A program made the translations under genes and the position numbers. A stretch of DNA of 64,000 nucleotides from Thereva unica (Eukaryota > Arthropoda > Insecta > Diptera > Therevidae): NCBI GenBank assembly GCA_949987705.1, contig OX465281.1:191133112-191197111 (forward strand), given 5' to 3'. The notes below the pieces were generated by a model. The model saw nothing but the letters and a program-made list of their open reading frames with translations. It was not told where the DNA came from and searched no databases. Within the stretch, counting starts at the first letter, position 1; each line of letters opens with the position of its first letter. Positions 42,111-53,697 of the stretch are shown piece by piece.

Positions 42111-44302
42111 AGTCGGGGATGGCACAATAGACCAAACAAAATAGGTCGCAGTGCCCGCTAAGGCGCCCCTCAACAAGACATGAAGAAATGCAATGAAGAT
42201 CACACCCCGCGCCATTTATCTCCATACACGCTCATATGCCAGGACATTATTTTTGAGCCGGGACATTTAAAAAAATTGAGACCTTAGTACAATTTACCAT
42301 CGTGTACTCTACAGTAGTTTCTCCTTGTTCGGAACCACCTAGTTTGACTAAATCCCTGGCAACCATTCAATAGGTCCACGTTGTGACTGTGGTACTAATT
42401 AGATCTGATATCTCACTGGAGGCAATTTAGATGTGTGTTATTTTCATAAATATTGAATTTTTTACTACAGATTCGGCGATGCATCATATTACCATAAAAA
42501 ATAGGATAATTTCAATAAATTGCATAAAAGCTACAAAAAATCCATCCAAGTTGCACTTGTCCGTTGGATTAATTCGTCAATGTCGCCTTGGGCGCAAATC
42601 CAGCCTTTATTAAGGGAATTATAGACGAAAACAGAATTGAAAAAAAGCAGAAGAGATCTTCATAGCGTCTGCGGCTGGTGCGAACCAAAGGCAGACATCA
42701 AAAGTGACATCCGTCCTGGAGACCAAAGCATGAGCAATCCATACAGATTACGCCGCAGATCCGAGCGTCCCACATGCGGCGTGGCACCGAGTTGTGATCA
42801 TATTTTGACAAATTACCGGATAATTTATTAAAGTCGTCTCAAAAAAGGAGACCCTACGCCAGTGTTAACAGGTCGAATAATGAATCAAATCGACGATGGT
42901 TCCGATGACTCAATGGAGGACAAAAAGTGAATTAACACCGAAGGCAGCGCGACGCTGCGGCCGGGCGGTATTTGTAATTTTTTGGTCATTTATTTGGTAT
43001 TTAACGCCGTTTACAAATTGGAATTCTGTGGTCGGATTACACTTGTGCGTGCCATCGAAGGCATCTCCTTTCATCACGTCTCGGTGCCATTGGACATACG
43101 AAATGGATTGCGGCCGCTATACAATTTTCGTGGATGCGGACAAATGACGTTTTGAAGACGATATTATTTTTTTGACGATGTCTCTTTATAACAATTATGT
43201 CAACTAAGGCACAATTGCAGCGATATATGCCGTGTGGAATTTTATAAAAGAATGAAAAGCCCTTTGTGAGTGACCCACGGCATTTTTCATTTCATATTAG
43301 GGATTTGAGCGTTCGTTATCCATCGTGGGATGGTGATAGATGGAGTTCAGTGCGCTCGACGCAATCATATTGAGAAATTCCGTTGAATATTAATGAAATG
43401 ATGACAAGCATTAAAGAGTTATTAGGAGTACATGCATGTCCGTTCGCATTCCTTATTAAGTTACAGTTGATGCGGTTGAAATGTTGGAACAATGCAATGG
43501 ACGTCTTAAGTAAATATATTTCAGATTTTTAGTGAAGTGACTTGTATATTTTTGGTTTGTGACTGCCCCTCTGGGCGTTTAAGATATAAATCCAAAAAAA
43601 AAAACAAGCAATCAGGAACAAGAGAAATACTACTTCAACACGTTGAGCGCCACACGAATCCTTAAGGAAATTCCCGTCAGATAAAATATCCTGCCGGTCT
43701 CGTGCTTGGAATAAAGGGGAGAGAATAAGTCAATAGTAGCCCAGTCACTTTAAACATGAACCTCTGAAAAAATGCAACTGGAGATTTAACAGCGGGATTC
43801 CCTTTATTATGCGCTCACAAATAATGTTCCAAAAGTCCATAAAGCCAACTGACCGGCTACTCGAGTTATGGAAGGTCGAAGGTCACGAAAATCAGTTTTT
43901 CTCAAAAATCTCGTAAATTATCGGTTTTATGCAATTTTTGGCTGAGTAAAGATTGTTCGTGAGATAAATCTGCATAAAAATGTCCTACACGAAATTTACG
44001 TAGAACCAATGGTTTTTGAGATATTACGAATGTTACAAATTTAATACATCTTACAAAAATTGTGTTAATAAAACATATAAATAATAAGTGTAATTGCACT
44101 TGGAGTAAAATTGCGGACGTTTAAGCATCTAGTTCGTCATTCCTTGTCCACCTTTTGTTTTTCAGTCAGCAAATGCTGCCCTGAAATTTAAATAAATATT
44201 TGGGAATGTCTAGCAAACTATTTATTTCAACTTATCTTCATTTTCCGTTTTCCTTTAAAACGTTGGCTTGGCTAATTTTTGGTCCATTTTCCATCTTTGA
44301 GC
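42111..44302. other. No gene recognised (about 2.2 kb)
   Basis: Contains only short open frames without known domains on either strand. It could be unique host intergenic DNA: I see no inverted repeats, TE proteins or tandem repeats in it. Confidence 0.45.
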
Positions 44303-44569
44303 ATGTAGCGCAGGAGTGGGCAAACGGTCGATCGCGAACAGTTCAACCGTCGCTCACAGAGAATTTAAATTATTTTGTAGCTTAATTTCAAATCTGTTAA
44401 TTTCAAATGTGTACTACAAAATTTAGCAGAAGATGAGACATGAATTTAAAATTAAACACGTATTTATTTTACTCTTGTCGCTACCAATGACATTTTTTTG
44501 CAATAGTGTCCATGCCAGTTAAAAAATGTTTGCCACATAGGGAACGAATTGGTCCCAGGAAAATCTTCT

Positions 44570-45042
44570 GGAGGTCGTTCAAAAACCTTACTATGTTAAA
44601 CCACGAGGTAAGCTGCATTATTTCACTTAACCCCGAAAGTTTATGCTCAACCATTGACTTTTTGAACGCACCGTAGTCCGTAGTTAACTACGAGTTAAAG
44701 GAATTTGTTTTAAATAAAATAGTATCCGCTTTTTCCTTCAATTATTTCGTATGTGTCCATTAGTTATTTATTTACAATAATCTCATAAATCACACTTTGA
44801 TTTGTTCATGTGTTTAAGATTAAAACAACTGTCAAGGAGTTGTTTTTATCCTTCTTCTGCTTAACTATAGCTAACCATGCTCCCGACCAAAATTTAACTA
44901 CACCATGGTTCACCAAGGGAGTTTTTGAACGCCTAAAAGTTTTGCTCGTGGTTATTTTGTAGTTAACCACGGAGTTTTTGAATGACAAAAGTTTACCATA
45001 GTTAACCATGGTTAACCATAGTAAGGTTTTTGAACGCACTCC
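44570..45042. mobile_element. MITE nested in the hAT element
   Basis: Ends GGAGGTCGTTCAAAAACCTT and complement (…AAGGTTTTTGAACGCACTCC), inverted repeats of about 26 bases. The interior has repeated GTTAACCATGG/GTTAACTACG palindromes. No target duplication seen; superfamily unknown. Confidence 0.7.
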
Positions 45043-45434
45043 TGATTCCATTCTTACATGCCAGTTGTCGCTACTATGAGTGCATATGGCTTAGGACATG
45101 TTCCCATAAGCTGCATGCCGCGAGGCAAAGCTTCAATGTTCTCAGAATGGCCAGAAAAATATATGTCTTGACACGAGTTTTCTCTCTTACTCGCTCTTGC
45201 TGCAAAAGTGTCATCTCTTGTTCATGCTGCAAAATCGCGGAATTGTAAAGTTCACTATGGCTCCTACTTAATTGGGCGACTGAAGAAGAGTTGGTGTTAC
45301 AAAAATTAAAAAAATCAGCTGATTTTTAACAATAAGCAGATGAGCCCCGTGTGAACGGTAGACGATAGCGATGTAACAAATTTTTTGCGATGTAACAAAA
45401 TTTTTAAAAACTGCACGAAGCCGAAATCGAGATT

Positions 45435-47009
45435 TTGTCGTTCATTGCAGCTCATTCTTTCATGATCAATAATCTTCAACCGATTTTTGAATTTATTTCA
45501 TATCCTTTTGGAGAATTCGATAACGAAGATAATTCATCAAATCTAGCTCATACTTTTCAATTGAATTCATCGCATCTAGAGTTAGAAATTTTCACAATAC
45601 AATCAGATATAATTCTGAAAGCACGTGCAAAAGAAAATTATTTTTCTAATTTATTACCCGAAGAAAAATAACTAAAGATGCGCCGAATGTTCGGCCGAAT
45701 ATTCGTATTCGGTATATTCGGCGTATTTTTTAATGTTCGTATTCGGCCGAATATTCGGTTAGTTTGCCGAATAATTACCGAATATTTAAATAGTATTATT
45801 TTAAGAGTTACATACATATGTTAAAGAGGATTTATTCTGGAACCGTACATATGTAGGTAGTATTTCTCAATGAAACAGACCCTTCTTTAAGTAACCATAT
45901 TTATTCACGAAATCAAAAATTTCAAAAAAATGAGAATCAGCGCACGAGTCAACAGAAAAGAGACCGATTTGAAACTAGTTTGCAACTGCTTTCGTACGAC
46001 TGTTCTTGCCGGTCGGAAGCAATATCAAGCTTATACTTGCGTACTTGCGTTGCATTCAGCGGTTCCACGAAATGCAGTGAGTTTTCACCTTAACACTTAA
46101 TTTCGTAGTTTCATTCCGTCCCGACATAACCCAAAAATCTAAGTAACTAGTGTATGATTGTGTGCGCTATTTCGATTGCGGCAATATAGAAAAAGTTGAA
46201 AGTAGACAGAATATTGGAATATTCCGTCAAGTCGCATTTGAATACACACACTTCTATATTGTCTGTCCACCGTATGCAACGCATGTGCGCTTGGAAAGGT
46301 CGCCAGTTTCAGTTGCGTTTAAGTTTATTCAACCAAAATCTTCCGACCACAGAACACCGATTCATGTGAAAAATCAGTTGCGCTTGAGTGTGGACAAAGG
46401 TTTCATTTTGGTTGCAAACTGGTTGTGTGCGTGATAATGGTGATTTTGATTTTGAGTTTGAAACTGGTAATGCAAATCCGTCAACCCATGTACGTAGGGC
46501 CTCAATGTTTATGGAATTCTTGCTTTAGTCCCTTATTTTTTGGCGATAATTCTATCACACGAGAAATTGCAATAAAAGAAAGAACGGGCGTATTGAGTGA
46601 GCGAGTCGAGCTAGCGCGAAGTGCGCGACGGGTGGGTGAACGCTGCTACTCGCAGATCGCTTCGCCGAACTATATGAACTACGCAAAGATGAACCGAATA
46701 ATTCGGCCGAATGTTCGGTTTGGTATATTTTTGACCGAATTTTCGGCCGAATATTCGTATTCGGTCGAGCCCATATTCGGCGCATCTCTAAAAATAACCA
46801 TTATTGAGATCAGTGGCAATGAGGATATTGGCATTTTTTGGTTCCACTTATTTATGTGAAGCAGCGTTTTCTCAAATGAAAAACATCAAATCGCAATTTA
46901 GGAGTTTTCTGACTGATGATTATTCGATTGTGCATCTGTGATTACAAACCTAACTTTACAAGACTTGTGGATGAAATGGAATGTCACGCATCTACATCAC
47001 AAAATTAAT
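45435..47009 (+). pseudogene. hAT transposase C-terminus (GTF2IRD2/ZBED-like), interrupted by a MITE
   Basis: The first part (45435-45671) reads PIFEFISYPFGEF, SSHLELEIFTIQSDIILKA and NYFSNLLPEEK. After the MITE (45673-46790) it resumes with frame changes: RSVAMRILAFFGSTYLCEAA, FSQMKNIKSQFRSFLTDDY and HLRLQITNL, ending near 47009. AFFGSTYLCEAAFS-x-MK is the C-terminal dimerisation block of hAT-type proteins of this group. The N-terminal zinc finger and catalytic Asp residues are gone. Confidence 0.8.
45673..46790. mobile_element. hAT-type non-autonomous element inserted in a hAT transposase
   Basis: Starts TAAAGATGCGCCGAATGTTC and ends with the complement of TAGAGATGCGCCGAATATGG. The perfect 8-bp duplication AAAATAAC flanks it (45665-45672 and 46791-46798). 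The subterminal regions are packed with ATTCGGCCGAATATTCG palindromes. The ~850-base interior has no recognisable gene. Confidence 0.9.
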
Positions 47010-47207
47010 CTAAAATAAATAAGTTCATAGCATAGAGTACAATAATAAAGTCAATACAATGTAGTTAAAAAATTATTATCAAAAAAGACCTTAATTAAAT
47101 TTTTATTTGTTCTTAATTTAACCCATTTTTCGAAGTCGATCGCGCATAAATAAGAAAAATCAATGTCGATCATACCAGTATTAAGTTTGGCCACCCCTGA
47201 TGTAGCG

Positions 47208-48219
47208 TCAAAGCGAACTTGTACTTTTTTCTTCTTTTCTTCAGCAGGCCCTTCATGTGATACCAGAGAAAAATTTCGGATACTTAAATAACAATGAACG
47301 CACAAACGAAAATTTTGCCATAACTGCAAACACCGCGGCAAATTGACATTATGTTCCATTTATCTTATAAAAACACTATTATTTTTAACAAAAAATCACG
47401 GCATTTTCATTTATAAAAGACTCCGCGGCACGAAACACTTGTTTCCCTCGTTATTTTCGGCATTTTGTTCCTCCATGTCCAACATATTACCCGCAAATGA
47501 GTCCTATTAGTAACATATATTTAAATTGATAGTTTATGGCACTTATTTTAGGCACTATTTGTACTTTTGCACGTTTTTTATCTTGATAAAATAACTCTGA
47601 TAACTCTTATTTTTAATAAAATCTCAATCGAAACCACGGCACGAAAACTTATTTCCCTTGTTTTTAATGGGACTTTGACATTTCACGAATCTTAAGTTGG
47701 GACTTCATACCACTACATACACACACCTGCAGCATGGCTTGTAAATGTAGAAGGCTTTGGTGAAGATTCTTTTTATCTTTTATGGGGTGGAAGGCGGTGT
47801 ATATTGAATTTAAGCTGATAACTTTGTAGCTTCCATTATATTTATTAAGATTCTCTTTAATGATGATACCTTTAGAGAATATTTTTTTAAATTGTATTTT
47901 CGAGTACGGGTTGGGTTGCCTGAATGTTTTTTATGCTAGGAGAATGTAATGTTAGATTTTTTAGATTTTGAGCAGAATTATGCATTTATATAAAAAATTA
48001 AACGAGATTAAAAGTGCAGTTGCAGTTTTTCAACGATTTTTTTTACGCTTTAATTATAAACAGAATCTGAAAAAAAGAGAAAAACGCCCTCTAGCAGCGA
48101 AACTGTTTCAAAAAAATTGACGGAAAAATGAAATAAAATCACAATTTTCGATTCCTTTTTTCACTCTTTTCAAGCTTACAAATTTTTATTGTTCATAAAA
48201 ATGCACAAAAGAACCTATA
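47208..48219. other. Gene-free AT-rich stretch
   Basis: No coding or RNA signal. CGGCA-CGAAA motifs recur at about 47425 and 47637 in similar contexts, perhaps a weak local duplication. Confidence 0.45.
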
Positions 48220-48597
48220 GCCGTGTTTTTTTAATAAACTATATAGTTCTTTTATCGAGTTCATTAAAAAAACAGCAAGGGAAATTTCATGTAGCGCCTA
48301 CTTCGAGGCTTAAAAATTTCAAAATTAAACCGAAGTTAAATGTTATTTTTTACACTATAACACGAAATCCTCTCTAGAAAATAATAAATATGTTTCTAAA
48401 AAATTATTTGTTATAAATTTGCTCTCATCACTTTCCGGTTGTTTTGTATTTCTAAATTACGTCTTTCCGACCCCCAAAAGTATGCAATATTCCGGAAAGA
48501 AAGGGAAAATTTCTCCAAACCTCGATAAAGACCCGATAAAACCTGGGTATTGAGATTTGTATAGGGAGAGCTATATAGTTCATTAAAAAAACACGGC
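48220..48597. mobile_element. MITE with 27-bp inverted repeats
   Basis: GCCGTGTTTTTTTAATAAAC at 48220 faces its complement ending 48597; 26 of 27 bases match. 378 bp, non-coding. No clear target duplication. Confidence 0.75.
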
Positions 48598-48605
48598 TTT
48601 TATTT

Positions 48606-49096
48606 AAAAAAAAGAAAGAAAAAATTTTAAGAAACTCTTTTCTTTACCTTAATATATTGATCAGTTGTGAACACAAAATTAATATAAATACTAAAAAAAT
48701 CGACTAAAAGGTAAAAAATAAGAAGATTTTAAACAATATAAACTTTTAAATCAAAATGGAAAAAATCTCACACATTCCTTAAAGAAAAGCGTGGGGTGCG
48801 TTTTTATGAAACAAAATGCTCAATTAGTGAAAATTCGTAGCTGTCTGAAATGTTAAAATGTACTCACGGCAGTCATGTTTTTTTAAGTTCAGGTTGGTAT
48901 GGGCGCCCCACGCTTTTCTTTAAGGAATGTGTGAGATTTTTTCCATTTTGATTTAAAAGTTTATATTGTTTAAAATCTTCTTATTTTTTACCTTTTAGTC
49001 GATTTTTTTAGTATTTATATTAATTTTGTGTTCACAACTGATCAATATATTAAGGTAAAGAAAAGAGTTTCTTAAAATTTTTTTTTTCTTTTTTTT
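48606..49096. repeat. Near-perfect palindrome, ~195-bp arms
   Basis: Left arm 48606-48800 and right arm 48901-49096 are almost exact complements, with a 100-base spacer. The inner ends are GCGTGGGGTGCG and GCGCCCCACGC. The near identity points to a recent origin. Confidence 0.9.
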
Positions 49097-49379
49097 ATTT
49101 TTTACTTTTTAGTAACGAATAGCGTTAATTAATACATTACAATTTCCAAACTTTTAATTAGATTATCATGTTAAATAAGGAAACTTTTTTACATGTGCAA
49201 AAATGCACAATTTGATGACCCCTCAAAAATCTAATAGCGCTCTACGTTTTTTTTTTACATTTTGAAAGGTAGTGTGCTCGCGTATACTGGCTGGAGCAAT
49301 AAAAACTGGAAACATATTTTTTTGCATCTTTTTAAATCATATTTTTATTTGCTATTGGTAGCTATGTTATGTCTTCCGC

Positions 49380-49840
49380 CATTTTTTAGTGAACGCCATA
49401 TTTGATTTAAAACGACGTCATACAGTTTACTTTCTTACTCACTTTAATACACTTTCATTTGATATCCATACCGAGAGCGAAGTAAATAAAAGGGTAAACC
49501 GCCATTTTGTGTTGACCGCCATTTTGAATTGAAATGACGGGACACAGACAACAGTATTCTAATTGTCACTCCCTTCCATTTGATACCCATGCCGAGCGCG
49601 TTGTAAAGAAAAATTGATCCTCTGTTTTGTGTTGGCCGCCACTTTTATGCCGCCATTTTTCTACCGCCATTTTGAATTTAGGATGACGCTAATTGTATTC
49701 AACTTGTTATAACCTTTCATTTGATACCCATATCGAACGAGTGGCTTGTAAAGAAAAATGTAATCCATCATATTTTTTTGGCCGCCATTTTTAATTTGGA
49801 ACTATCATTTTCGTGTGTTTTCGTCGGAAATACACATGTC
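49380..49840. repeat. Degenerate minisatellite with CCGCCATTTTG motifs
   Basis: Three to four decayed units of about 120-140 bases, each with TTTCATTTGATAYCCATRCCGA followed by GTAAAGAAAAAT and CCGCCATTTTG, read here in parts of at most 20 bases. Not coding. Confidence 0.7.
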
Positions 49841-50281
49841 TGTTAATTTTTACCAATTTTTATTGAAGGGAAGTGAATTTTAAGACTCTACATTGAGTAG
49901 AACGAATAATTCCAAGCATTTTTTATTAAAAATCGTTTTTTGTTACTCAACAACAAAATCAACATCAAAAAATGTAACAAAATGTCATATTCGTGTATTG
50001 TCATCGGGAATATGTATGCCTGCAAAGTTTCATCCATTTGCATTGAGTAAAAGGCGGTTAAATTAATTTGATGCTCCGAAGTGAAAGTAAAGAAAAGAGT
50101 TTAATAAGAAAGAACCGCTGATAGCCAATATTATGACGAACAACCAAAATTCTAAAATTTTCACAAAATCGCCCATAACTTACGTACCAGCGTTGCTAGA
50201 GGTATAAAATGACCATTTCGCATAGCGTTCGGCCTTCGACGGAGAAACATTTCCTTATGTTTTGTTTATCTAATTCCACTG
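49841..50281. other. No gene recognised
   Basis: AT-rich flank of the mariner element. Nothing supported. Confidence 0.45.
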
Positions 50282-50283
50282 TA

Positions 50284-51046
50284 CGAGGTGTGACAATTAA
50301 GTAATGAGACTGATTATATTGCCGCGATTGTGGTAACTCTGCGACCCTGAAATTCCCTTTCCCTTCTCTCGGCATCCTTCCCCTCTCCATTGATATATTT
50401 GCCATCGCTCTAGCTTGTTTAGTTCGCCTGCTCTGTCGTGTTGAGTAAACGTGTGTTCGTGGTGCTCGTCACGAAAATGGAAAAACGAAATCAAGAACAA
50501 CGCGTCGCGATAAAATTTTGCGTCAAATTGGGCGAAACAGCTTCGGAAACGTACGCTAAAATTGTAAAAGTGCATGGTGATAGTGCTCTTAGTCGTGCCC
50601 AGGTGTTTCGATGGCATAAAGAGTTTAAGGAGGGGCGTGAAAGCGTGGAAGACGAGGCGCGGAGCGGGAGACCAGTCGAGGTGCGGACTGACACGAATGC
50701 GCAGCGTGTGCGCGCCCTGATCCGTGAAGATCGGTGTTTAACAGTTCGAATGTTGGCGTCGGAACTGGGTATGAACCGTGAAACAGTCAGACAAATTTTA
50801 ACCCACGATTTAGGGATGAGAAAGTTGTGCGCGAAGAGGGTTCCTAGGAACCTTTCCGAGGAGCAAAAGCAGCATCGAATGACCGTCGCAGAAGACTGTT
50901 TGGAACAAGTGGAAAATGATCCCACGCTGCTTGATCGAGTTATTACAGGCGATGAGAGTTGGTTTTTTCAATACGCCCCGGAAACCAAACGCCAAAGCTC
51001 ACAATGGTTGTCTCCGCACGCCCCCCGCTGGATAGCTGGATTCTAA
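50284..51046 (+). pseudogene. mariner transposase, N-terminal half with 5' inverted repeat
   Basis: The element starts after TA (50282-50283) with CGAGGTGTGACAATTAAGTA. The transposase begins at ATG 50477: MEKRNQEQRVAIKFCVKLGE, an HTH region (FRWHKEFKEGRESVEDEARS), a second HTH (VRMLASELGMNRETVRQILT), the linker RVPRNLSEEQKQHR (the WVPHxL position) and the first catalytic Asp in VITGDESWFFQYAPETKRQS. It ends near the poly-C at 51021-51026 and runs into unrelated sequence, so the second and third catalytic Asp and the 3' end are lost. Confidence 0.9.
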
Positions 51047-52250
51047 TATTCTATGATCCAATGATTGCTCCTATCAATCGACGTTAAAAATTCAGTCAAG
51101 ATTCATATAAAATTGCACTCATTTACCGTTTCTATAGATTTTATATATAAAATTTTACACTCTACACCACCAAAGCCAGAAAACAATTTAACATTGCTTG
51201 ACCCAATAAACATCCACACATTCTAATTGCCAGCGAAAACGAAAACAAGGTGTTATGACACCTGAAAATGCTTATTATGATCGACGTGAAGCCCATTACA
51301 AGCTGAAAGCATTGTGTACAAACAGCACAATTCTCACTCAATTGGGAAGGAATCAGAAAAAAGTTTCAGCATTCATAGTTCTCGTAATTAATTACTGTTT
51401 CCTGGGAAAGAATGAATCTGTTAATCATGCGCAGAGCAAGGTGCAATACCCTTTACGGTTCTGCGGCTGTGGCCAGTTTGATATGGCCGCTCTCTCCGTA
51501 GACCTCTAATAGGTTTCTGTTTGTTGGGCGCCTAAATTGTAATTAATAATTAAAGTGCCGAATAAAATTTCGATTATAGTTGCTCACTGATCATAAATCA
51601 TTTATCAAAAGATCAACCGAAGAAGATTAAGTGGCAGAGATTAACGATTAAAACCATTAACATATCAGTCGTCAGCCGTGATCCAGGTACAATGGGCCGC
51701 GATGCTGGATAAACGCTCTCAAGGTTTGCGATGATTTCTTACGTTTTATTACGGTGAACGGGCAGGGAATTACTGTTAGTATGATTTATAAAAACATTTT
51801 TTTCTCAAGATATCGAAATGGCATTTGTGGATACATTGTAGCCCCGTGCTCTGAGGGGATGTTAAATGCGAAATTTATACCCGAGTCGGGGTATTAAGGG
51901 ATTATTCGCGTTTTTATTGCTTATTAAGTAGCTTTATATCAAAACCAGTAACTTGACAAGAGCTTGGGGCACCGCAGATTTCGTTCTTTGTTGTTGGCAC
52001 TTTGTTGCGGGAGTCTACATATGCAGGTAAGGGAACATGATAAATTTAGCTTTCATGAATGTATTCCTTGACTATGTTTATGACGCCTCATGAACTACGT
52101 AACTTCATAACAATTTGAAGAACCTTCGTAAAATTAAGAAAATTAGTTTTTAAATGGTACAACAACAAGCTCTATCTTAGAGAGACTCCAAATTTTGTTT
52201 ATTAGGAAAGCTTCTGTAGTGAGGCTTCACCTTTTTCGACAGTTATTAGC
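51047..52250. other. No gene recognised (1.2 kb)
   Basis: Short open frames only; no domain, repeat or RNA feature recognised. Possibly unique host sequence. Confidence 0.45.
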
Positions 52251-52353
52251 CCAGTCGCACCGTGGGGCCAAATCCGAAAAAGCTAGCCAAAAGTCAGAAA
52301 ATCAAGTATAATTGGTTCAACAATCCGTATACGGGAGTTTTTGGGGTCGTTGA

Positions 52354-52693
52354 TTACGAATTCCGTGCCAAATTTTTAAAAAGTCCCTCCGTTAAATTTA
52401 GTGGTTTAGCAGGCAATTTCCGGCAACTAGAAATATAGGGGTCAGATGCAACTAAAAATCTAAGGAAAACGTCCTCCATTGTTTTTTTGGGAAATTTTTT
52501 TCTAGCAAAATTTCTTCTGTAAATTTTGATGAACTTATTACAGGATTCTTGTACATCTTCCGACATTTGTTTGTGAATTAGTGTGGGCATGTAGTACCAA
52601 GAATACTTTTCAACAATTTTTCTTGCTAATCGCAAGGCATACTGCCGAAAATTATGTGCATCAATATCATATCCGCATAATATAGCTTGCAGT
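52354..52693 (-). pseudogene. Transib (RAG1-like) transposase C-terminal fragment
   Basis: About 113 residues: CGYDIDAHNFRQYALRLARK, VEKYSWYYMPTLIHKQ, then SEDVQESCNKFIKIYRRNFA and EDVFLRFLVASDPYIS, ending at a stop near 52354. It lines up with the RAG1/Transib C-terminus: FNSQRF-x-ELL, YFHK/MP-x-xHK, and the E-x-GNK/QE-xRNK helix that carries the third catalytic acidic residue, followed by EDV. The Glu is kept in VQESCNK. A segment between HKQ and SED, usually present, is deleted. Identification from remembered family patterns. Confidence 0.7.
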
Positions 52694-52696
52694 ATA

Positions 52697-53006
52697 CGAG
52701 GTGTGACAATTAAGTAATGAGACTGATTATATTGCCGCGATTGTGGTAATCTTGCGACCATGAAATTCCCTTTCCCTTCTCTCGGCATCCTTCCCCCCTC
52801 TATTGATATATGTATTTGCATCGCTCTAGCTTGTTTAGTTCGCCTGCTCTGTCGTGTTGAGTAAACGTGTGTTCGTGGTGCTCGTTCGTTCTTCTTTTTT
52901 CGGGTGGGGGGCGTGCGGAGACAACCATTGTGAGCTTTGGCGTTTGGTTTCCGGGGCGTATTGAAAAAACCAGCTCTCATCGCCTGTAATAGCTCGATCA
53001 AGCAGC
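52697..53006 (+). mobile_element. Rearranged mariner remnant (5' end joined to inverted DDE piece)
   Basis: 52697-52892 is nearly identical to the mariner 5' end at 50284-50472. From about 52893 the sequence switches to the complement of the transposase region carrying GDESWFFQYAPETKR (52903-53006). About 450 bases in between are lost and the end is inverted. The insertion interrupts the Transib transposase at a TA. Confidence 0.85.
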
Positions 53007-53697
53007 TGGATCGCGTGGATAGCGGCTTTGCTCGTCTGACATTATTCCCATACAAATTCATGGCACTAAAAAGTATAGTTATCTTGCTCTTCCATAAGCC
53101 CCCTTTGTCACCGAACTCAAATTTTGTTAAATTTGGTGTTATGAGTTCAGTGCATTCATTGGCAGAAATAAAATCAGGTAGTGCCAAAACAGAAGAAATA
53201 AAATTTGACATTAAAAAACTGCAAACTTTTCCCATTTTCTTAAATATTTTTGCTCTTTATTTTCAATAAACTACATAATACGACAACTTTTTTATTTTTG
53301 CAGTAATAGTGGCGTGCGTGAGTGTGGGTTCAATCACTTTAGAGTTACCTATTAAAGAAAATATTGTGACTAATTTTTGTGTTCTAAGGCTTATAACTTC
53401 TTAATTATTCATTTTACCACAAAATTTCATACCAGTAAAGATGTAGATAATTTAATCCTAAACAAAAAGTGTCTGTGCAAATTTTCTGTAAGATGTACCG
53501 TTTCGGAGATATAGTGGAAAAAAAATTTGCACGCGTTTTTCAAGATGGCGGCCAAATGAAGGAGGGGAGGGGGGGGGGGGGGTTAGAATCCCGAAAACTC
53601 AAACTTAAGCTCACACTGATCCCCTACACATCCCAAAAATAAAACCTTGTCCTGCATTTTTGCAATGTTAAAGTACCATTTCCATGGACTATGCGTC

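Larger units (their letters stand above)
44311..47199 (+). mobile_element. hAT element, internally deleted, carrying two nested MITEs
   Basis: Terminal inverted repeats CAGGAGTGGGCAAAC (44311) and the complement of CAGGGGTGGCCAAAC (to 47199) are flanked by the perfect 8-bp duplication ATGTAGCG (44303-44310 and 47200-47207), diagnostic of hAT. It encodes a transposase C-terminus. Two later insertions, 44570-45042 and 45673-46790, account for about 1.6 kb; without them the element is about 1.3 kb and most of the transposase is deleted. Confidence 0.9.
52258..53697 (-). mobile_element. Transib copy 2, truncated, with mariner inside
   Basis: The end at 52258 reads CACCGTGGGGCCAAATCCGA, a variant of the 7.2-kb Transib terminus. 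The next ~100 bases match the complement of 11690-11830. It contains a transposase C-terminus (52354-52693), is cut by a mariner remnant at 52697, and resumes with segments colinear with copy 1: 53340-53520 (complement of 11330-11500) and 53530-53697 (complement of about 7765-7935). Homology stops at 53697 and no second terminus is seen. A repeat shared with 39.2 kb lies at 53043-53195. Confidence 0.75.

Noticed and set aside
52354..53235. A single 293-residue protein
   Set aside because: The frame strings together a Transib C-terminus, mariner 5' sequence in antisense, an inverted mariner piece and a dispersed repeat. It is an accidental fusion.
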